Source: Euglena gracilis (Eukaryota > Euglenida > Euglenophyceae > Euglenales). Taken from it: 64,000 bases of DNA. A program made the position numbers and the translations under genes. The notes beneath the pieces are model-generated. The model did not search any database, was not told the DNA's origin, and saw only the letters and a program-made list of their open reading frames with translations. Below, one piece after another: positions 59,564 through 64,000 of the stretch; position 1 is the first letter of the stretch; each line of letters starts with the position of its first letter. The stretch spans positions 9,175,443-9,239,442 of the forward strand of contig CP154956.1 in the NCBI GenBank assembly GCA_039621445.1, read 5' to 3'.

Positions 59564-59877
59564 TGTGGGCGCTGGGAAAGAATTAAGATTCCAGCAGAGG
59601 AATTAGGAATTACACAAAATTCTGTCTGTGTTTGTGTTTACAGTGGCAAGCAGCATGTTCAGTTTGACTTTGGTTGTTCAGTTCTGGGAAGTTTATTGAT
59701 TTGTGCCAGCGCTGGGAATTGGGAAGTGGGATTACAATGAAAAGTTCCAAGGAAAGTCCCAGGTGGGTGCCAGGCCCCCTGGGTGAATTGATGGATCCCA
59801 GCCAGTGGCAGGGCCTGCAGGCGCCAGGGGCCAGCCGCCAGGGGGTTGTGGGAGTGGTGAGGCCCACACCCCCTACA
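59564..59877 (+). repeat. 3' LTR of the small element
   Basis: 314 bp; differs from the 5' LTR near positions 59622 and 59821. Confidence 0.9.
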
Positions 59878-59892
59878 TTCACTCTCTACATC

Positions 59893-62460
59893 CACACTCG
59901 TCGCCCACTGGCACCACCACAAAGCGGCGCCCCACCTTCCGCGCCAAGGCGGGGGCAACCGTGGTCTCCTGCTTGATCATCCCCTTCCCCTCCTCCACCG
60001 TCGTGTCCATCGGCAGGCCCTCCAGCACGATGGACTGGTGGTCCACCCGCTTGTCCTCCTCTTGCGCCACCTTCCGGCGCCAGGGGTGGAGGGGCATGGC
60101 ATCTGCGAGGAGCTTCCCTAGCTCCTCCTCCTCCGTGCCAACCTGCCTCGCCATGGACGCCATCTGCGCGTAGTACTCCCTCCAGGACTTCTCGGTCAGC
60201 TTCCCGCTCGTCACCAACTTCAGCTTCCTCATTCGCTGTCCCAGGACCTCCTTGTCCTCTCCGCCGTTCGCCAGGTCCACCTCCGCGAACAACACGGCAT
60301 AATCCACCTCTCCCTTGGTCTCGATCTCCTCGTCCAGCATCAGCACCGTGGTCTCGTCCAGAGCCGCGCGGAACATGGCAAGGCGCTGGGCTGACGTGAT
60401 GGATGGCCACGCCTGCTCGAGTTCCCGAAGGAACAGGAGCCACCGCCTCCGCCACTGCCGCCAGTCCTCCGGATGCCCGGAGAACCGGCCCGGGTGGAGG
60501 CCGATGACGGAGTCTACCAGCGGCGCCGGGAGGAAGTGCAGGGCCGCTGGCTGTGCCTGCACCGGGCAATGCGAACCTCTCGCACCGCGGACGCGCTGGC
60601 GACGGGGACGGCGGACGGGGTGGTCAGGCACGTGATGGAGAGGGACGGCACGCCGCCCCCTCCCGCCGCGGCCTGCTTCCGGACCAGCTGGAGAGCTGGT
60701 CGGAGGGTGGAAGACGGCTTCTCCTGCACTACGGACTCCTCCTGCGTGGACTTCTCCATCTGGACCGTCCTCACCTCTGGCACTGGTTGCTGCCGGGCCA
60801 AGGGCTCCGGCTGCTGCTCAGCCGGGGGTGGCGGAGCCTTGGCGGGCATTGCCGGCACCGCCTTGGCTTGGGAGGATACGATCACCTTCGAGACGATCTG
60901 GTCCAGCCGCTGCACGGCCATCACCACGGCTTGCGTCTGGACATTCACCTGTGGCAATTCGGTCTCCACACCGGTGTCACCGGGGCTGCCCGCGGCGAGC
61001 CATTGCACGGCAACGCTCAGTCCTTGGCCCTGGGCTCCCACCTTCTGGATCTCCGTCTCCACCTTCTGGATCCTTCCCACGATCAGCGGCGGCAGCTCAG
61101 CGGCCTTTGGCTCTTTGGCCGCGGCTGACTCCACCTTGCTGGTGAGGGTGGACACCTGCGCCACCAGGAACTTGACCTGCTCCTTCATCCAGGCGTTCTC
61201 GGCCTGCTGATACTGCAGCTGCTCCACGAGGCGCGGCGTCACCTCCACCGCCTTGCCTTGCGCCACCGCGGTAGCCACCACCTTGGCGGTGAAGGCGGCC
61301 ATCTGCACCTCGACGGTGTTGAGCTTCCCCTGCAGGTGGGCGTTCTCGGCCCGCTGCCGCTCCTTCTCCTGCAGCAGCTCCTGCACCGCGGCCCTGAGGT
61401 GTGCCACCTCCACCAGCTCGGTGAGTCCACTCGTCGGTACGCCGATCTTCACCGCCATCACCGCGGCCGCGGCATTGTCTTCCGCCTCTTTCACCTTCGT
61501 CCGGATCCTTCGGAGACCTTCACCGAAGTCTCCGAGCGCGTCGTGGGTGTACTTCTCCACTCTTGTCATCCGCTCCTCCGCCGTGACCACCATGGGCATG
61601 AGCTTGTGGAGTTGTGATATTCCTTGATGTAGTCTGACGATGTTGTCCTTCACCTTCACCACGTTCTCCATCAGGTCCACGTGGGCCCCTTCTTGGGCCG
61701 CCATCCTTTTCTTCAGCTCTTGCACCGCCACTCCTTGCTTGTCCACCTTGTCCTTCATGGCAGCAGCCATCTGCACGGCCGCCCAGCTATCCCACATCTC
61801 CTTCGCCTTGGAGCAGATGAAGTCGACGCTGTTGCAGATGCGGTCCATCCGCGTCTGCAACGCTGCGCATGCAGCCTCCCACTCGGGGGTGCCCTGCATG
61901 ACCTTGTCCGGCTTCTCCTCGACGTCGTACATCTCGCTCCGGTCCCCGGCCGCCAGCCACTCCTCGTCGTCATCACGAGGACCTTCTCCCCGGCGTTGTT
62001 GATCACTTTCACCTTCTCCTTCACCCTCATCATCTCCTTCGTCATCGGAAAGGCCCAGCCGCGGCACCTTGTGCGGCCGGACCGACGATGTTGGGGTGCA
62101 GAGGTACGCGTGCACGCCGGTGGTGCGCAGGTGTTCGCTGGGGGACCGGAAGGGAGGCGGCACTCCCACCGTTGCGGTGATGGCTTGGCTGGACGACGAC
62201 GCCATCTGCGACGGCGAGAGCCCTGCCACCGGCACAGGAGGCAGAGCGGACTGCAGGGACGGATGCACCGATGGGGTCAGGCCAGCCACGGGGACGGGGA
62301 TCCCGTCTCGGCCCTCGGACTCGCCGGGGCCCTGCTCGTGGGCGGAGTGATATGTGATGGCCCGCATGCCCTCATCAGGGCTCCTCGGTGGCCCGGGGCT
62401 GGGCACGGGCACCGGCAGGCCTGCGAAGGCCCGCTCACTCGTGTCGGCTGTCGGCCCGTC
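59893..62460 (-). CDS. gag N-terminal and capsid-like part of an inner-type retroelement
   Basis: The minus-strand frame from 62811 to 60514 carries a Pro-rich N-terminus, an acidic stretch (SDDEGDDEGEGEGESD) and long coiled coils (QLQYQQAENAWMKEQVKFLV). After a frame change near 60600, the frame 60631-59893 carries the capsid-like HPGRFSGHPEDWRQWRRRW and GKLTEKSWREYYAQM, homologous to the inner Gag. It ends in VVPVGDE at 59893 and overlaps in content with the fragment at 57860-58047. No pol follows in the window. Confidence 0.75.
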
Positions 62461-63027
62461 GACAGCCGGTTTCTCAACATTCCCCCCGCGATAGGACTCA
62501 CCCAGTGGGTAAGAAGCTCCGGAAGTCAATTGGAAGGTGAGCAAAATGTTGCAAGTCTGGAAATACAAAAGAAAAGAATGAAGGAGCAAGGCATTCCATT
62601 CCAAAATCATTCTCTGTATGTTACTCTCACCCACTGCAAGCACAGGTGTGTCTGACCAAGGTGTGCAGGTTCCTTGTGTGTGCTTTGCTTTTTGAATGCA
62701 AGTCCATGCTAAAAAGGTTCTTTTCTGTGGTTTTCTTTGGATGCAAGGACAGAAAAAGCCATTTTCAGTTGCAAAGTTTTGGATCCTACGCCGGTATGCC
62801 AACCCAGCCACTGGCAGGGGGCGAAAAGCCGGGCCTCCGGCCCTGAGCCCTCCGGAGGCTCTTTTTATTATTTAAAAACCCTGGGGCTGGGTGGTGACCG
62901 TAGGTGGGGGAAAGGGAAGAAAGAGGCCCAGTCGGTCGGGCACTCCATTTCCCAGGCATTTCAATTCATTCCGGTACACCCTTACACTTTCGTCGTCCTT
63001 CTTTTTTCTTAAAACCCCCCACCGACA
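62442..63027 (+). repeat. Candidate 5' LTR of a plus-strand element
   Basis: Ends ACCCCCCACCGACA right before a PBS-like site. A matching TGTCGG near 62442-62449 could be the start, which would truncate the minus-strand gag there. The second LTR is outside the window, so the boundaries are a guess. Confidence 0.35.
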
Positions 63028-63042
63028 TGGTAGCAGAGGTTT
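63028..63042 (+). other. Primer-binding-site-like sequence
   Basis: TGGTAGCAGAGGTTT is identical to the PBS of the inner element and follows a CA dinucleotide that would close an LTR. Confidence 0.6.
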
Positions 63043-64000
63043 GCTGCTGGGCTGTGCCCAGCAGAATCTTTTTGAAATCTGTGGTTTCTTTGGAACTGTG
63101 CACCATAAATCTGCTGGAATCTATCTGTGCACCAGTTTGTGCTGTAAATCGAAGTGGGTGAATCATCTGGCGTTGACAAATGGAATGGAATCAATCTGTG
63201 AGCAAGGCTCTGGGGGGAAGGACACTGAAAACGGCCCAGATTTTTGCAATTCCCAGTGATAGGAGAACGGGCCAGGTTGAGTGTCCGTGAGCCAAGCTCT
63301 AAGCTCCAGTAGTTGACTTGTGTGATTTTTTTTTTGTGGCTTGTAGTTTTTGTCAGTGTTATTATTTTCAGCAATTTTTTCCCAAATCAGGCTGTGCTTT
63401 TTGAACGACTGTGGAGCCCAATCTGGAAGACAGTTTTTCTGGCAGGAGTATTCATTTTCAGGTTTTCATTTTCATTGGTCGTTTTACAGTTTTGGCTGTG
63501 GGAAAGTCAAGTTTACGTTTTCTTCACCAGTGATTCAAGTTTTTCATTGCTTTCTGGTTGTGGATTTTTTTCGGATAAACCTCAGAATGCTGGAAGCATG
63601 TCATTTTTGAGAAACACCGTTTTCTCTGGGGTTCACAGTACCCTTTTACTTGTGCTCAAGCAGCCAGACAAACATTTCCAAAAGTTTTTTGTTTTGTGAG
63701 TCCCAGTTTGGCTTTGATCAGGGTGAGTTCACTGCAGAATTGGCAGGTGCTCAATCCACAGATCAGGACATCATTGTGGGTCTGTATGCTGGTCCCATGC
63801 ATTTGTGGGCTCCGAGTCCATCTTTTGGGAGAGGTTTACTGGTTTGTTCAGTGACTTTTTTCCTGTCTGGGACATGCATCGACCTGTTCCATTTTCACAG
63901 TTTTGTTGTTTCACTCAGTTTCGGTGTGCTTCCAGTGAGGCAGCCCAGTTTGGTTTTGGGTGATTGCCGTTTCGAGGGGAAAATAACACCTCTATCGAAC
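63043..64000 (+). other. Probable leader of an element that runs off the window
   Basis: T-rich DNA following the PBS-like site. Short frames only (for example 63313-63699); no Gag or Pol motif is seen before the window ends. Confidence 0.35.

Larger units (their letters stand above)
58048..59877 (+). mobile_element. Small non-autonomous LTR retrotransposon (TRIM/LARD-like), complete
   Basis: Two 314-bp LTRs (58048-58361 and 59564-59877) differ at about two sites. TG/CA ends, a polypurine tract AAGGAGGGGAG before the 3' LTR, and a 1.2-kb middle without protease, RT or integrase. There is no target duplication (GGAGG left, TTCAC right). The middle carries Ala-rich and repeat-rich frames. Confidence 0.85.

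Noticed and set aside
61681-62655. Plus-strand ORF of 324 codons with His/Arg/Gly-rich text
   Set aside because: Antisense shadow of the minus-strand Gag coiled coil, which has homologues at two other loci.

Overview
The window is nuclear DNA of a eukaryote, most likely a unicellular alga or other protist. It holds one host gene cut by many GT-AG introns, very long G/C homopolymers, many small DNA transposons and nested LTR retrotransposons. The species cannot be named from the sequence. Retrotransposons carrying cytosine methyltransferases are known mainly from dinoflagellates and charophyte algae, which is a hint and not an identification.

Positions 1-27599 (+ strand) hold the 3' part of a single host gene. 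I reconstruct 21 phase-consistent exons (about 2.2 kb of coding sequence in 27.6 kb) encoding a CCAR1/CCAR2(DBC1)-family regulator. The introns are packed with mobile elements. At least a dozen short non-autonomous DNA transposons have CAGGG/CAGGC-type terminal inverted repeats, and most have 8-bp target duplications (hAT-like MITEs, at least five families, one inserted in another). There are also an 11-copy 163-bp tandem repeat, other minisatellites and several dispersed or segmental duplications.

Positions 27600-31530 hold intergenic DNA, a truncated copy of a small LTR element (LTR at 30022-30336) and short unrecognised ORFs.

Positions 31531-56843 are a three-level nest. An acidic ORF (minus strand, 56843 to 56082, continuing at 31605 to 31531) is split by a Ty3/gypsy chromovirus (minus strand, 31610-56081, TSD CTGT). 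That element's protease region is in turn split by a second Ty3/gypsy chromovirus (plus strand, 37074-49537, TSD TTTC). Both carry a C5-cytosine DNA methyltransferase-like domain between Gag and protease. In both, a single in-frame stop codon separates Gag from the methyltransferase. The outer element also carries a second, Dam-like (NPPW) methyltransferase-type domain. The inner element has lost RNase H by an in-frame deletion although its LTRs are about 99% identical.

Positions 57192-62811 (minus strand) hold gag remnants of one or two more elements of the inner type. They are broken by a young small LTR element (58048-59877, two 314-bp LTRs) without a target duplication and with overlapping, diverged gag on its two sides. 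A possible plus-strand LTR end with a Met-tRNA primer-binding site at 63028 begins another element that runs off the window.

Reading frames in the retroelements are broken mostly by single-base indels. Given LTR divergence of only about 1%, these may be real lesions, recoding sites or assembly errors in homopolymers.
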